NCBI RefSeq assembly: GCF_021129155.1
Contig: NZ_JAJOMC010000018.1
Coordinates: 1 to 64,000, forward strand
Direction: 5' to 3'
DNA: 64,000 nt
Origin: Arthrobacter sp. AK04
Lineage (GTDB): Bacteria > Actinomycetota > Actinomycetes > Actinomycetales > Micrococcaceae
Shown here: positions 1 through 10,578 of the stretch, piece after piece
Position numbering within the stretch: the first letter of the stretch is position 1
Layout: every line of letters starts with the position of its first letter
Notes under the pieces: generated by a model
Told to the model about the DNA's origin: nothing
What the model saw: only the letters and a program-made list of their open reading frames with translations
Databases searched by the model: none
Made by a program: the position numbers and the translations under genes

Positions 1-1
1 G

Positions 2-283
2 CGTGTCAGCTTCTGCCGGACAAATCCGGCCATTGCACGGCACTTCGCCGGGGTAACCTTTTTCTCCGACACCCGCCCTGAACTGAAAAAGGTGCGCACT
101 AACTGCCTGATTCTGCAGTGCTCCAACGATCGGCTTGCCCCGCCGGAAGTTGGTGCCTACCTGCACGAAAATCTGGAACACAGCACCCTGGTGCAGCTCC
201 AGGCCACCGGGCACTGCCCCCACGTCAGCGCCCCGGAGGAAACAGCCCGGGCGATTCTGCACTACCTCGATACCCACTCCTGA
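2..283 (+). CDS. RsbQ-like alpha/beta hydrolase, C-terminal part (5' end outside window)
   Basis: An open frame runs in from the left edge and ends at TGA 281-283, giving 93 residues of the C-terminal third of an alpha/beta hydrolase. The segment FC-T-P-IA--FA-VTFFSDTR followed by LILQCSNDRLAP and GHCPHVSAPEET matches the pattern of RsbQ, the energy-stress partner of the RsbP phosphatase in Bacillus. The aspartate in CSNDR and the histidine in GHCPH would be the acid and base of the Ser-His-Asp triad; the nucleophile lies outside the window. In Gram-positives RsbQ acts in the cytoplasm on a small hydrophobic signal, but many actinobacterial homologues stand alone, so the sigma-factor role is inference. 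It converges with the broken oxidoreductase gene that follows. Confidence 0.8.
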   Translation, partial: RVSFCRTNPAIARHFAGVTFFSDTRPELKKVRTNCLILQCSNDRLAPPEVGAYLHENLEHSTLVQLQATGHCPHVSAPEETARAILHYLDTHS

Positions 284-394
284 CACGCGCCGCTGGCCCC
301 CGCCCGGTTTTGAAGCCTTCTTTCATCAAACACCCCCGGATGCCTGGATAACGGATGAAATGGCCGCAACTCAGGCGACCTGCAGGATCCGGGT

Positions 395-1627
395 TCAGGC
401 GAGTTTGGTTACCTGGTACGTGTGGCCGGCCGCACGCAGGCGCTGGATGAGCACATTGCCGAGTGCTGTGGCCGGTGTCAGCGAGCCTTTCGCGGCCGGC
501 AGCCGGTCACCGTCGAGGGCAAGAGCGAGGGCAGTTTCGCCGGCCATCACGGCGGTGGCGGCATAGCCGGGATCGCCGGGGCCAGCAGCAATCGCCTGGT
601 ATCGGTGCCCGTCCTCGGTGCGGGCGGTCACCTGGGAGTGGAACCAGCCTTCGTGCTGCATGCTGGCGCGCGGTCCCGTACCTGGTGCCGGAAGAAAGCG
701 GTCGAGCACCCTCCGGGTCGGCGGGAACGCCATCGCGCCGGTGAACGCCCGGAGCCCGAGTGTCATTGCCCTGGCGAGGAGCGCTCCTGCCGGTCCGGGG
801 GCCACCCCCATCACCTCGCCGTACTGGAGGGAGCGGCCGTAGGCCCAGCCCTGCAATGCGTTGCTGCGGCGCACTATCCGGGTGTTGAAAGGGGCCATGA
901 TGAAAGGCGCGGTCCAGGTGCCGTCATCGGAACGGCGCACAGGACCGGCGTCGGGAGGCTGTGGTGTCGTCGGTTCCCGTGTGCGGTCGGGGCTCAGAGC
1001 GTAGGGGTCAGCGACTAATAACCTCAGGGCGGTGCTCGATCGCATCGCGTCGAGCTGCCCGCGCATCGATTCGAGCGTGCCTCCGCTGATGCCAGCCTTG
1101 GCCGTAGCCACGAGTTGGACCTCGGCCAAACCGCCGGCGCCATCGGCTTCTGCCGCCTGATGAAGCAGCAGTACGGCGAGGTCGGACGGCACGGAGTCGT
1201 AGCCGCAAGAGTGCACGATCCTGGCCCCGTTTGTCCTGGCCAGAGCGTCGTAGCGATCGATCGCCTCCCGGATGAAGGACACCTCACCGGCGAGGTCGGC
1301 GTAGTCGGTACCGGCTTATGCGCAGGCCTCGACCACAGGTAGTCCGTGTTTCGCGTATGGACCGACAGTTGTGAAGAGCACGCGTGTGCTCGCGGCCAGG
1401 GCGGCGATCGAGTCCGCGTTCCCGGAGTCGGCTTCGATGAGGGCCCACCCCTGCGCGGAGACCGGCAACTGCGATCGAACCGCCCCGAGCCTGGCCCTTG
1501 ACCGGCCCGCGAGTCCAACCCGCATACCGGCCGGTGCATGCTCCGCAACGTAGCCGGCGATCAGTCGGCCAACGAAACCCGTCACTCCGAAGAGAACCAG
1601 GTCATGGTCCCGAGGTGAGTTGTCCAT
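395..1627 (-). pseudogene. Saccharopine dehydrogenase-like (trans-acting enoyl reductase family) gene broken by one stop codon
   Basis: Reading from ATG 1627, the first 103 codons encode an NAD(P)-binding Rossmann start (VLFGVTGFVGRLIAGYVAEH) that runs through GPYAKHGLPVVEACA, then hits TAA at 1316-1318. The same frame reopens at once with AGTDYADLAGEVSFIREAID and continues to TGA 395-397, including HSCGYDSVPSDL, a hallmark of this family. The full frame would be about 410 residues, the normal family length. No bases are missing, so one substitution (for example TCA to TAA) explains the break. A re-initiated 295-residue product from 1282 would lack the nucleotide-binding fold and is unlikely to be an enzyme. 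Native substrate unknown. The neighbouring TetR tail may be its former regulator. Confidence 0.85.
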
Positions 1628-1771
1628 AGCTGCAGCCTTTCACACCGGTACTCCACGCTGACACCACGGCTCCTTGCTTTGCCCACGGGGGCGCATGCTG
1701 TTCCTTCTCCTCCGTGCGAAGCCTGTAGGGCTGCCTAATGTGGCCCAGCTGCAGCGGGGACGTCGGCTTGA

Positions 1772-2008
1772 GCAGCGGTTCGGGAGGCACATGAGGAGGT
1801 CATCTCGGACATCGTCCGCGGCCTGGAACTGGCCGGCCGCTTCCCTGAGGAGACACGCCACATCCGCGGCACGCTCGCCTTCACCCAGCTCGACTACGTT
1901 GCCACGCTCTGGACGAGGCGCAAGCTTGAGCCAAACCGCGAACACGCCCTCGAGGTCCTCGCCGACGCCTGGTACCACCTGCTCTGCGACGACAGCAAAG
2001 GGCAGTAG
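1772..2008 (+). pseudogene. TetR-family regulator, C-terminal remnant
   Basis: After TGA at 1769-1771 one frame reads about 78 codons to TAG 2006-2008, including HEEVISDIVRGLELAGRF, TLAFTQLDYVATLWTRR and HALEVLADAWYHLLCDD. This amphipathic helix pattern fits the ligand/dimerisation half of a TetR regulator. No helix-turn-helix half can be found upstream: 1628-1770 has no continuous frame. There is no good start codon or ribosome binding site, so I read it as a remnant. It points away from the broken oxidoreductase at 395-1627, the arrangement expected of a divergent regulator and target that decayed together. The family call rests on pattern only. Confidence 0.5.
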
Positions 2009-2034
2009 CCGATAGCCGGCTGCTGCCCTTTGCT
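1994..2034 (-). terminator. 18-bp stem hairpin behind the glucuronide operon
   Basis: AGCAAAGGGCAGTAGCCG (1994-2011) pairs with 2017-2034 across a 5-base loop with a single G-T type mismatch. It begins 11 bases beyond the stop of the gluconokinase/GH3 gene and overlaps the stop of the TetR remnant. There is no strong T-tract on either side, so termination, possibly in both directions, is inferred from position and stem strength. Confidence 0.55.
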
Positions 2035-2045
2035 GGGGTCCGCTC

Positions 2046-4379
2046 CTAGAGCCTGGTGTCGAAGGAACCGCAGAACACGTTGTCGTTGAACGTGCCCTGG
2101 AAATCCGACTTGCCTTGGATCTTTTCGATGGTGGCCCGGATGGCCTCGCGGGACCCGGCGTGGGCGTGGATCGCCGTCTTCACCATGGGCACGTCAATCA
2201 GGTGGTTTGGCTGGTTGAGCGAGACAAACACGGTGGGAACCTCGGTGGCGTACCACGGGATTTCCGCGGCCATGGGAGTGGACCACTTGATCCGGATGGC
2301 CGCCTCCTGGGCGAACCCCTTCACATTGGCGAACACAAAAGCGGCATCGTACTTCTCCGCATAGTCCCCGGTGGCTTCCTCAGAAATCACCGACATGAAG
2401 TTCACGCCGGTCTCCCCCGCGGCCTCCCGCTGGTCCGCCGTCCTGAACAGGTGCACCTCGAAGCCGGCCGCTTCCAGTTCCTCCTTGACCGTGTCCAGGT
2501 AGGCGAGCGGGTCCGCACGGGTGAAATCGGCGCCGCCGGAGATGCCGTACAGGCGGATCCGTTTGTGCGTCTCCGGGGTAATGGGCAGATTGCGGGCGGT
2601 GTCCTTGACCAGGGTGACGGTCTTGTCCGCGATCTCCGCTGCTATGGCCCGGTGCGCGTCGCTGCCGATCACGCCGAGCGCCTCCGCCGGCGGGACAAGC
2701 CCGTTGCGGGCCCTCACATGGAGGCCCAGCGAGGCCTTCAGCCCCAGGATCCGGCGCAGGGCATCATGGAGGCGCTGCTCGGTGATCACGCCGGACTTGT
2801 AGCCGTCCATCATGTACTGGAAGTCCTCCGCGGGGTTGCGGAAGAACAGGAACATGTCGCAGCCGGCGGCAATGGTGGCCGGCACCAGGTCCTTGCGCTT
2901 CATGGCCTGGGTCAGTCCGACCATCTGGGAGGCGTCCGTGAGGACCAGCCCGTTGAAGCCGAGCTCCCCGCGGAGCAGGTCCTGGAGCAGCTCCGGAGAG
3001 AGCGTGGCCGGGAGGATGTCCGCGTCCTCCATGCCGGGGCGGAAGTGCCTGGACAGTTCCGGTGCCCCGATGTGGCCGATCATGATGGACTGCACGCCGT
3101 GGCCGATCATTTCGCGGTACACGTGCCCGTAGGTCCGGTTCCACTCCTCGTAGCCAAGGGTGTTGTAGGACGTGACCACGTGCTGGTCGCGTTCGTCGAT
3201 GCCGTCGCCCGGGAAGTGCTTCATGGCACAGACGGTGGGCGACTCGCTGATGCCATCGAAATATTCCTTGGCCCGCTCCACAACGATCTCCGGGGTGTTG
3301 CCGAAGGACCGGGTGGAGATGACCGTGTTGCGCCAGTTGTAGTGGATGTCCACGATCGGGGCGAAGGCCCAGTTGCAGCCCAGCGCCGCGGTTTCGACGC
3401 CGGCAACCTGGCCCATCTGCCGGGCGATGGCCTTGTCCGGGTGCGAGCCGGCCTGCAGGTGCGTGGACACGAACGTTCCGTCGTCGCAGCTTCCGGCTCC
3501 CCCCATTTCCGGGTTGGAGGCCACCAGCAGCGGGATGCGGGTCCTGGACTGCGCATAGCGGATGTGTTCCTGCACCGCGGCCGAGGGGCCCGGCCGGTAC
3601 CGCATGCCGCCCACGTGGTAGGTGTCCAGCACGCCGTCGAGGTACTCCGCGGAGTAGTCGTTGTTGTGGTTGATGAACAGCTGCCCGATTTTTTCCTCGA
3701 GGCTCATGCCGGCGATGGTGGATTCCACCCAGGCGAGGGCGTCGTCGTCGAGATTGAACGGCGCGGCCTGAAGGTCGACGTCGAACTGGCGGGCCTGGGT
3801 GCCCGCGGCACCCCCTGCGCTTCGTTCTGTGGAAGGGCCGACGGCGGCAAGTCCGGCGAGTGCCTCCCGCACCACCTGCTGCACGGGCGCCGCGATGTCC
3901 ACAACGATGCCGGTTTCGCCGGCGTCGAGCGGTTCGAGTGTTGCCAGCTGCGAATCCAGGAGGGCCGGCGGCATGAAGTGGCCGGAGCGCCCTTCTGTCC
4001 GGGCCCGGAGGACGTCCTTGCTGCCGTGCAGGTGCAGGAAGATGGTGTCCGGGGCCTGTTGCCGGATGGCGTCGCGGTAGCTGCGGCGCAGTGCGGAGCA
4101 GGCCAGGACCAGCCCGCCGTCGCCCGCATTTGCCAGCTCGGTGCCAACGGTGGCGAGCCACGGCCAGCGGTCCTCGTCGGTCAGCGGCGTGCCGGCAGCC
4201 ATCTTGGCGACGTTCTCCACGGGGTGGAGGGAGTCGCCGTCCAGGAAGGGGACGCCCAGTTCGCGGGCAACGAGGTCTCCGATGGTGGTCTTGCCGCAGC
4301 CGGAGACGCCCATTACGACCACGCGGAGCTTGGGATGTCCGGCAGCGTGAACTGTCATTTCGGGATTAGGCGTACTCAC
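2046..4379 (-). CDS. Gluconokinase / glycoside hydrolase family 3 fusion protein
   Basis: A 777-residue protein of two enzymes. Residues about 18-180 are a gluconate kinase (ATP + D-gluconate to 6-phosphogluconate): P-loop GVSGCGKT at 24-31, [14 protein letters not shown] at 47-60 and [11 protein letters not shown]. After a linker (about 181-205), residues 206-777 form a GH3 hydrolase of the NagZ-like type: [14 protein letters not shown] (387-400) carries the Asp-His acid/base pair and LVLTDASQM supplies nucleophile Asp482. No signal peptide, so cytoplasmic. Start GTG 4379 overlaps the mannonate dehydratase stop as GTGA, showing coupling; ATG at codon 8 is an alternative. Single-domain gluconokinases are about 170 residues, so the fusion is real and unusual. 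The GH3 substrate is unknown; a disaccharide that yields gluconate would make sense but is inference. Confidence 0.85.
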   Translation of the reverse strand: MSTPNPEMTVHAAGHPKLRVVVMGVSGCGKTTIGDLVARELGVPFLDGDSLHPVENVAKMAAGTPLTDEDRWPWLATVGTELANAGDGGLVLACSALRRSYRDAIRQQAPDTIFLHLHGSKDVLRARTEGRSGHFMPPALLDSQLATLEPLDAGETGIVVDIAAPVQQVVREALAGLAAVGPSTERSAGGAAGTQARQFDVDLQAAPFNLDDDALAWVESTIAGMSLEEKIGQLFINHNNDYSAEYLDGVLDTYHVGGMRYRPGPSAAVQEHIRYAQSRTRIPLLVASNPEMGGAGSCDDGTFVSTHLQAGSHPDKAIARQMGQVAGVETAALGCNWAFAPIVDIHYNWRNTVISTRSFGNTPEIVVERAKEYFDGISESPTVCAMKHFPGDGIDERDQHVVTSYNTLGYEEWNRTYGHVYREMIGHGVQSIMIGHIGAPELSRHFRPGMEDADILPATLSPELLQDLLRGELGFNGLVLTDASQMVGLTQAMKRKDLVPATIAAGCDMFLFFRNPAEDFQYMMDGYKSGVITEQRLHDALRRILGLKASLGLHVRARNGLVPPAEALGVIGSDAHRAIAAEIADKTVTLVKDTARNLPITPETHKRIRLYGISGGADFTRADPLAYLDTVKEELEAAGFEVHLFRTADQREAAGETGVNFMSVISEEATGDYAEKYDAAFVFANVKGFAQEAAIRIKWSTPMAAEIPWYATEVPTVFVSLNQPNHLIDVPMVKTAIHAHAGSREAIRATIEKIQGKSDFQGTFNDNVFCGSFDTRL

Positions 4380-5605
4380 CAGTCGTGGACCGTTCCGTCG
4401 ATGAGGCGGTTGTAGGGCAGGTAGGCCTGCTGGTACGGGAATGCGGCGGCGGCTTCCTCGTTGAATTCGACGCCGATGCCGGGGTTGTCGCCGGGGTGCA
4501 GGTAGCCGTCCTTGAAGGTCATGGACTGCTGGAAGACCTCGTTGGTCTTGTCCGAGTGCTGCATGTATTCCTGGATGCCGTAGTTGTGGATGGCCAGGCC
4601 TACGTGCAGCTGGGCGGCAAAGCCCACCGGGGAGATGTCCGTTGGGCCGTGGAAGCCGGACTTGATCTGGTACTGCGCGGCGAAGTCCATAACCTTCTTC
4701 AGCGGTGAGATCCCGCCGAAGTGGGTCGAGGCGGCGCGGACATAGTCGATCAGCTGCTCCTTGATGAGGGTCTGGTAGTCGTAGACGGTGTTGAAGATTT
4801 CACCGATGGCCAGCGGGGTGGTGGTGTGCTGGCGGACCAGGCGCAGGCCTTCCTGGTTCTCGGCAGGGGTGCAGTCCTCAAGCCAGAACAGGTCATAGGG
4901 CTCCAGCGCCTTGCCCAGCTTTGCGGCCTGGATGGGCGTCATCCGGTGGTGGCCGTCGTGCAGCAGCGGGATCTCGGGGCCGAACTCGTTCCGGACAGCC
5001 TCGAACACAGTGGGCAGGTGGCGGAGGTAGGCGCGGGTGTCCCAGTCCTCCTCCAGCGGGAACGTGCCGCGGCCGGCGGGTTCGTAGTCGTAGCGTTCAC
5101 CGGAGGCCTGCGCCTGGGCCGCCACCCCGTAGACGGCCTTGATGCCGGGAACGGCGGTCTGGATGCGGATGGACTTGTAGCCGAGCTCCAGGTGCTCCCG
5201 GACCGAGTCGAACAGGGACGGCAGGTCAGCTCCCGAGGCGTGGCCGTAGGCGCGCAGCCCGTTGCGGGATGCCCCGCCCAGGAGCTGGTAGACCGGCATG
5301 CCGGCCATTTTGCCCTTGATGTCCCACAGTGCCATGTCCACGGCGGCGATTGCGGCCATGGTGACCGGGCCGCGGCGCCAGTACGAGGAACGGTACAGGA
5401 ACTGCCAGGTGTCCTCGATCCGGTGCGGATCCTTGCCGATCAGCAGCTGCGCCACGTGCTCCTTCAGGTATGCGGCGACGGCGAGCTCGCGGCCGTTCAG
5501 GGTGGCGTCACCGATGCCGGTCACACCGTCCTCGGTGGTGATCCGGAGGGTCACGAAGTTGCGGGAGGGACTGGTCACGAAGACGTCGGCGGCAATGATT
5601 TTCAC
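4376..5605 (-). CDS. manD: D-mannonate dehydratase (enolase superfamily)
   Basis: A 409-residue enolase-superfamily enzyme that dehydrates D-mannonate to 2-keto-3-deoxygluconate with Mg2+. The N-terminal capping domain ([20 protein letters not shown]) is followed by the barrel, with [22 protein letters not shown] and IGEIFN giving the Asp/Glu/Glu metal ligands, and [10 protein letters not shown] carrying the catalytic histidine. This is ManD, not the unrelated UxuA fold. It starts with GTG at 5605 preceded by AAAGGA and sits 41 bases behind the symporter gene, as third gene of the uidA operon. It is the last step shown in the window; no KDG kinase or aldolase is present, so those must be encoded elsewhere. 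Some family members are weak or specific for D-gluconate, but the neighbouring uxuB and uxaC favour mannonate. Confidence 0.9.
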   Translation of the reverse strand: MKIIAADVFVTSPSRNFVTLRITTEDGVTGIGDATLNGRELAVAAYLKEHVAQLLIGKDPHRIEDTWQFLYRSSYWRRGPVTMAAIAAVDMALWDIKGKMAGMPVYQLLGGASRNGLRAYGHASGADLPSLFDSVREHLELGYKSIRIQTAVPGIKAVYGVAAQAQASGERYDYEPAGRGTFPLEEDWDTRAYLRHLPTVFEAVRNEFGPEIPLLHDGHHRMTPIQAAKLGKALEPYDLFWLEDCTPAENQEGLRLVRQHTTTPLAIGEIFNTVYDYQTLIKEQLIDYVRAASTHFGGISPLKKVMDFAAQYQIKSGFHGPTDISPVGFAAQLHVGLAIHNYGIQEYMQHSDKTNEVFQQSMTFKDGYLHPGDNPGIGVEFNEEAAAAFPYQQAYLPYNRLIDGTVHDW

Positions 5606-5646
5606 TGCAGGTCCTTTCAGGGCTGGGGTGGAGGCGGGGCTGGTGG

Positions 5647-7062
5647 TCAGTTGGGGGTGGCGGCGGAAGGTGCCGCGGGGACGCTGGCCGTGCGGCCGGA
5701 CCCGGGAGCGGAGGCCCCACCGTCCGGTGCGCCGCTTTCACGGCGGGCGCGGATTTCGGTGAGGATCTCAGCATGCAGGGCGTCGGTGAGCTTGTACTTG
5801 GTCATCACCAGGACGGCAAGGATGGTGAGGATGGCCGGCAGGGCGCCTGCGGCCACCTGGATGCCGAAGACTGCTTCGGCGCTCTGCGTGGCCCCGGACT
5901 TGTAGCCACCCAGCGCCAGTGCATACGCGGCGAGTGCACCGCCCACAGCCTGGCCCGTCTTGCGAGTGAAGGAGAACAGGGCGTAGGTGATGCCCTCGGT
6001 GCGTACTCCGGTCTTCCATTCGCCGTATTCAACGGTGTCGGCTTCCAGGGCCCACACCACGATGTTGACGGCGAGGACGCCCACCACGCTGATGAGCAGG
6101 CCGGTGAAGCCGATCCACACCTGGCTGGCCGGCGTGAAGAAGATGATGGTCCCGCCAACCACGGTCACCAGGGATGAGTAGATGTAGACGCGCTTCTTGC
6201 CAATGGCGCGGACCAGCCTGGGCATGAACGCGGCCAGCACGAAGGTCAGGACCAGCTGGGCGATGGACAGCACGGGGTACAGGTCCAGCCGGCCCAGGAC
6301 GTCGCGCAGGTAGTACAGCTGCACGGACGTCAGAGCGAGGTAGCCGGTGAGGAAGAAGAAGGAGCTGAGGCAGAGCATCAGGAGTGGTTTGTTGGTCCTG
6401 AGCGTGTCCATGCTCTGTTTCAGCGTCACGTTGGGGACGGCCCGGTGGACGCGTTCCTTGGCCGTGAGAACGGTGAAGAAGTAGAGCGCCGCGCCGATCG
6501 CCACGAAGACCAGGGTGATGGTGGTGAAGGTTCCCTGGAGGTCGGCGCCGGGCTTGATCAGCGGGGCCACAAAAATGCCCAGGGCTGACCCGACCAGGAG
6601 CGCACCCACCATCCGGGCAGAGCCGAGCTTGGCACGCTCCCCCGGATCCTGGGTCATCGCCCCGGCCAGGGAGCCGTAGGGGATGTTGACCAGGCTGTAG
6701 GCCAGGCCGAGTGCGGCGTAGGTGACGTAGGCGTAGAGCAGGGTGCCGGATTCACCTAGCTGCGGCACCGAGAAGGTTGCGACGCTCAGCAGGAGCAGCG
6801 GGATGGAGCCGAACATGATGAACGGGCGGAACTTGCCGAACCGTTTGCTGAAGGTGCGGTCCACCACGCGGCCGGCGAAGACGTCGGCGAAAGCGTCGAA
6901 GATGCGGACGGAAAGCAGCAGGGTTCCGGCTGCCGCTGCCGAGATACCGGCAACGTCCGTGTAGTACACGAGCAGGAACATGGTGGCGGTGGTGAAGGCC
7001 AGGTTGTTGGCGGCGTCGCCGGCGCCATAGCCGACGATGCTCAGTTTGCTCAGCTTTTTCAT
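5647..7062 (-). CDS. GPH-family glucuronide:cation symporter (UidB-like)
   Basis: A 471-residue membrane protein of the glycoside-pentoside-hexuronide (GPH) symporter family. The start [19 protein letters not shown], then [16 protein letters not shown] and [10 protein letters not shown], are the family hallmarks, and about twelve hydrophobic segments follow. The C-terminal ~40 residues are Pro/Ala/Gly-rich and presumably cytoplasmic. Lying directly between uidA and manD, it most likely brings a glucuronide or free uronate into the cell with H+ or Na+. ATG 7062 has an AAAGGAG site in front. The gene is second in the operon, 53 bases after uidA. Other GPH substrates (pentosides, beta-glucosides) cannot be excluded from sequence alone. 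Confidence 0.88.
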   Translation of the reverse strand: MKKLSKLSIVGYGAGDAANNLAFTTATMFLLVYYTDVAGISAAAAGTLLLSVRIFDAFADVFAGRVVDRTFSKRFGKFRPFIMFGSIPLLLLSVATFSVPQLGESGTLLYAYVTYAALGLAYSLVNIPYGSLAGAMTQDPGERAKLGSARMVGALLVGSALGIFVAPLIKPGADLQGTFTTITLVFVAIGAALYFFTVLTAKERVHRAVPNVTLKQSMDTLRTNKPLLMLCLSSFFFLTGYLALTSVQLYYLRDVLGRLDLYPVLSIAQLVLTFVLAAFMPRLVRAIGKKRVYIYSSLVTVVGGTIIFFTPASQVWIGFTGLLISVVGVLAVNIVVWALEADTVEYGEWKTGVRTEGITYALFSFTRKTGQAVGGALAAYALALGGYKSGATQSAEAVFGIQVAAGALPAILTILAVLVMTKYKLTDALHAEILTEIRARRESGAPDGGASAPGSGRTASVPAAPSAATPN

Positions 7063-7115
7063 GGTGCGGGCTCCTTTACCCGGTACCGCCGGTAGGGGGC
7101 GGCAAAAGTGAAACG

Positions 7116-8948
<1,833 letters not shown>

Positions 8949-9025
8949 CTATCGCGTCTTTGCGGGCTTCGCGTGAAGAAGAAATGTCTGGGGTGGCCAC
9001 CGGCCGGGGTTGTGCTCTTGCTGTA

Positions 9026-9054
9026 ATGCTAGTCACTTGGCAAACATTTGGCAA
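9026..9054 (-). promoter_or_regulatory. Promoter of the uidA operon
   Basis: On the minus strand TTGCCA (9054-9049) and TAGCAT (9031-9026) lie 17 bases apart, 86 bases before the uidA start codon. Both match sigma-70-type boxes moderately. The -35 box is inside the palindrome at 9041-9072, the expected geometry for repression. Confidence 0.6.
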
Positions 9055-9072
9055 GCGGTTGCCAAATGTTTG
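9041..9072. promoter_or_regulatory. 32-bp palindromic operator before uidA
   Basis: CAAACATTTGGCAA and its exact reverse complement flank the four bases GCGG. The inner part TTGGCAA-GCGG-TTGCCAA resembles LacI-family sites but has a different centre from the three CC|GG operators found further on. It covers the -35 of the uidA promoter. The cognate repressor is not identifiable; one of the two LacI regulators in the window is the obvious candidate. Confidence 0.7.
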
Positions 9073-9092
9073 TTGAAAAAACAAGCAAAAAA

Positions 9093-9127
9093 GACTGCCC
9101 GGCACCCCAGGGAGGGGCCGGGCAGTC
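9093..9127 (-). terminator. Intrinsic terminator of the uxaC-uxuB operon
   Basis: GACTGCCCGGC (9093-9103) and GCCGGGCAGTC (9117-9127) form a perfect 11-bp stem with a 13-base loop. On the minus strand it is followed by TCTTTTTTGC and a second T-rich run, a classical intrinsic terminator 27 bases past the uxuB stop. Confidence 0.9.
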
Positions 9128-9153
9128 CTTTTGTGCCTGCTCCTGCCGTGCTC

Positions 9154-10578
9154 CTACCCGGAGGCAGGGTGCCCGGCGAACCTCCCGCACTGGCCCTGGA
9201 CCAGTTCAACCACGGCATCATCAGCGGCCAGGGCCGGGTCCACGACGGCAAGCAGTGCCCGGACGCGTTCCGCTCCTGCGAGGCTGTTGGCGGCTGCCAC
9301 CTCATCGCCCAGCGGATCCTGGAAGCCTGGCAATGCAGAACTGCAGTCCATCCACGCAGCGATCATCAGTGCGGCAGCGGCTCCGGACCTGCCGGCGGCG
9401 CGTTCGGCCTGCAGGACAGGGACTGCCCGCATCCGAAGCTTGGTACTGCCGTCCAAGGCAATCTGCGCGAGGTTGTGGGCAATCCTGGCATTGCTGAAAC
9501 GAGCCAGGAGAGCGTCCCGGTACTCAGGGATGCGCAGCTCCCCGCCGGGCAGATTGGCCTCGGCTTCGTCCCAGAAGGCCTCCACTACTTCACGGCATTC
9601 GGCATCTGCCAGGGCTTCCGCCACGGTTTTGTGGCCCCGCAGCTGGCCGGCGTAGGCCAGCAGCGAATGGGCGCCGTTGAGCAGCCACAGCTTACGGTTT
9701 TCGTAGGGTTCGATCTCTGCCACGAACAGCGCCCCTGCGTCTTCCCAGCGCGGCCGGTCGGCAGGGAAATCACCACTGAGAACCCAACTGGAGAAGGGCT
9801 CGGCCACTACCGGTGAGGTATCGCGGTAGCCGCAGGAGGCCTGGACGTGCGCAACATCCTCGTCGGTGGTCCGCGGGGTGATGCGGTCCACCGAGGTGCT
9901 GACAAAGCTGACGTTGGTGTCAATCCAGGCGGCCAGGCCGTCGTCGAACGCGCCTGCCATGCCGGTGACAGCCTGCCGGGCCACCTCACCGTTATTGGAC
10001 AGGTTGTCGCAGCAGACCACCGCGATCGGGCCGGAACCGGCATCGCGCCGGGCGGCAAGAGCCAGCACCAGCCGGCCCAGCGGGGTGGTCGGTGCGCCGC
10101 TACCGGACTCCAGCAGCGCAAGGTCGGCGGCGACGCCGGGGGCTACGGTATCGAGCTTGCCGTCAACACCCAGGCCATACGCCGCCTCGGTGATGGTCAG
10201 GGTGACGATGGACGTACCGGGCGCAGCCACCAGTTCCGCAAGCCGCCGTACGTCCGTGCCGTCCACCGCCTCCACGATGCTGCCCACTACCGAGAAGGAA
10301 TCGCCTGTGTCTGCCCGTTCCACCACCGTGTACAGCCCGTCCTGTCCGGCCAGGGCCGTTGCGGCGTCCGGGCGCCGGCCGGTGAAGGCCGCGATGCCCC
10401 AGTCCGCGGCGTCTCCGGCCTGCTGGGTGTACCAGGCCTGGTGGGAACGGTGGAAGGCTCCCAGCCCCAGGTGAACGATGCGGACCGGGGCTTTCGGGAC
10501 GGGGTGAAGGGCGCGGTTCAGCAGCGGAAGGTCCGCAGCCGGAGCGGAGGGGGACACGGTGCGCAGTCCGGTGCTCAC
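9154..10578 (-). CDS. uxuB: D-mannonate oxidoreductase (fructuronate reductase)
   Basis: A 474-residue member of the long-chain mannitol dehydrogenase family, which reduces D-fructuronate to D-mannonate with NADH. The nucleotide-binding start reads VRIVHLGLGAFHRSHQAWY; VVCCDNLSNNGEV is the family signature, and LWLLNGAHSLLAYAGQLRGH carries the catalytic Lys/Asn/His area (here NGAHS). Cytoplasmic. GTG 10578 overlaps the uxaC stop in a GTGA, so the two are translated together. Between a uronate isomerase upstream and ManD nearby, the reductase role on fructuronate is better supported than mannitol or tagaturonate activity, though UxaB-type activity on tagaturonate cannot be excluded. An intrinsic terminator follows. 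Confidence 0.88.
   Translation of the reverse strand: MSTGLRTVSPSAPAADLPLLNRALHPVPKAPVRIVHLGLGAFHRSHQAWYTQQAGDAADWGIAAFTGRRPDAATALAGQDGLYTVVERADTGDSFSVVGSIVEAVDGTDVRRLAELVAAPGTSIVTLTITEAAYGLGVDGKLDTVAPGVAADLALLESGSGAPTTPLGRLVLALAARRDAGSGPIAVVCCDNLSNNGEVARQAVTGMAGAFDDGLAAWIDTNVSFVSTSVDRITPRTTDEDVAHVQASCGYRDTSPVVAEPFSSWVLSGDFPADRPRWEDAGALFVAEIEPYENRKLWLLNGAHSLLAYAGQLRGHKTVAEALADAECREVVEAFWDEAEANLPGGELRIPEYRDALLARFSNARIAHNLAQIALDGSTKLRMRAVPVLQAERAAGRSGAAAALMIAAWMDCSSALPGFQDPLGDEVAAANSLAGAERVRALLAVVDPALAADDAVVELVQGQCGRFAGHPASG

Noticed and set aside
2115..4415. 766-codon open frame antisense to the gluconokinase/GH3 gene
   Set aside because: It is a shadow of a high-GC gene: low-complexity Val/Gly/His/Arg residues, no recognisable domain, while the other strand encodes two complete enzymes.
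4721..5905. 394-codon frame antisense to mannonate dehydratase and the symporter
   Set aside because: Covers parts of two clear genes on the other strand and has no domain of its own.
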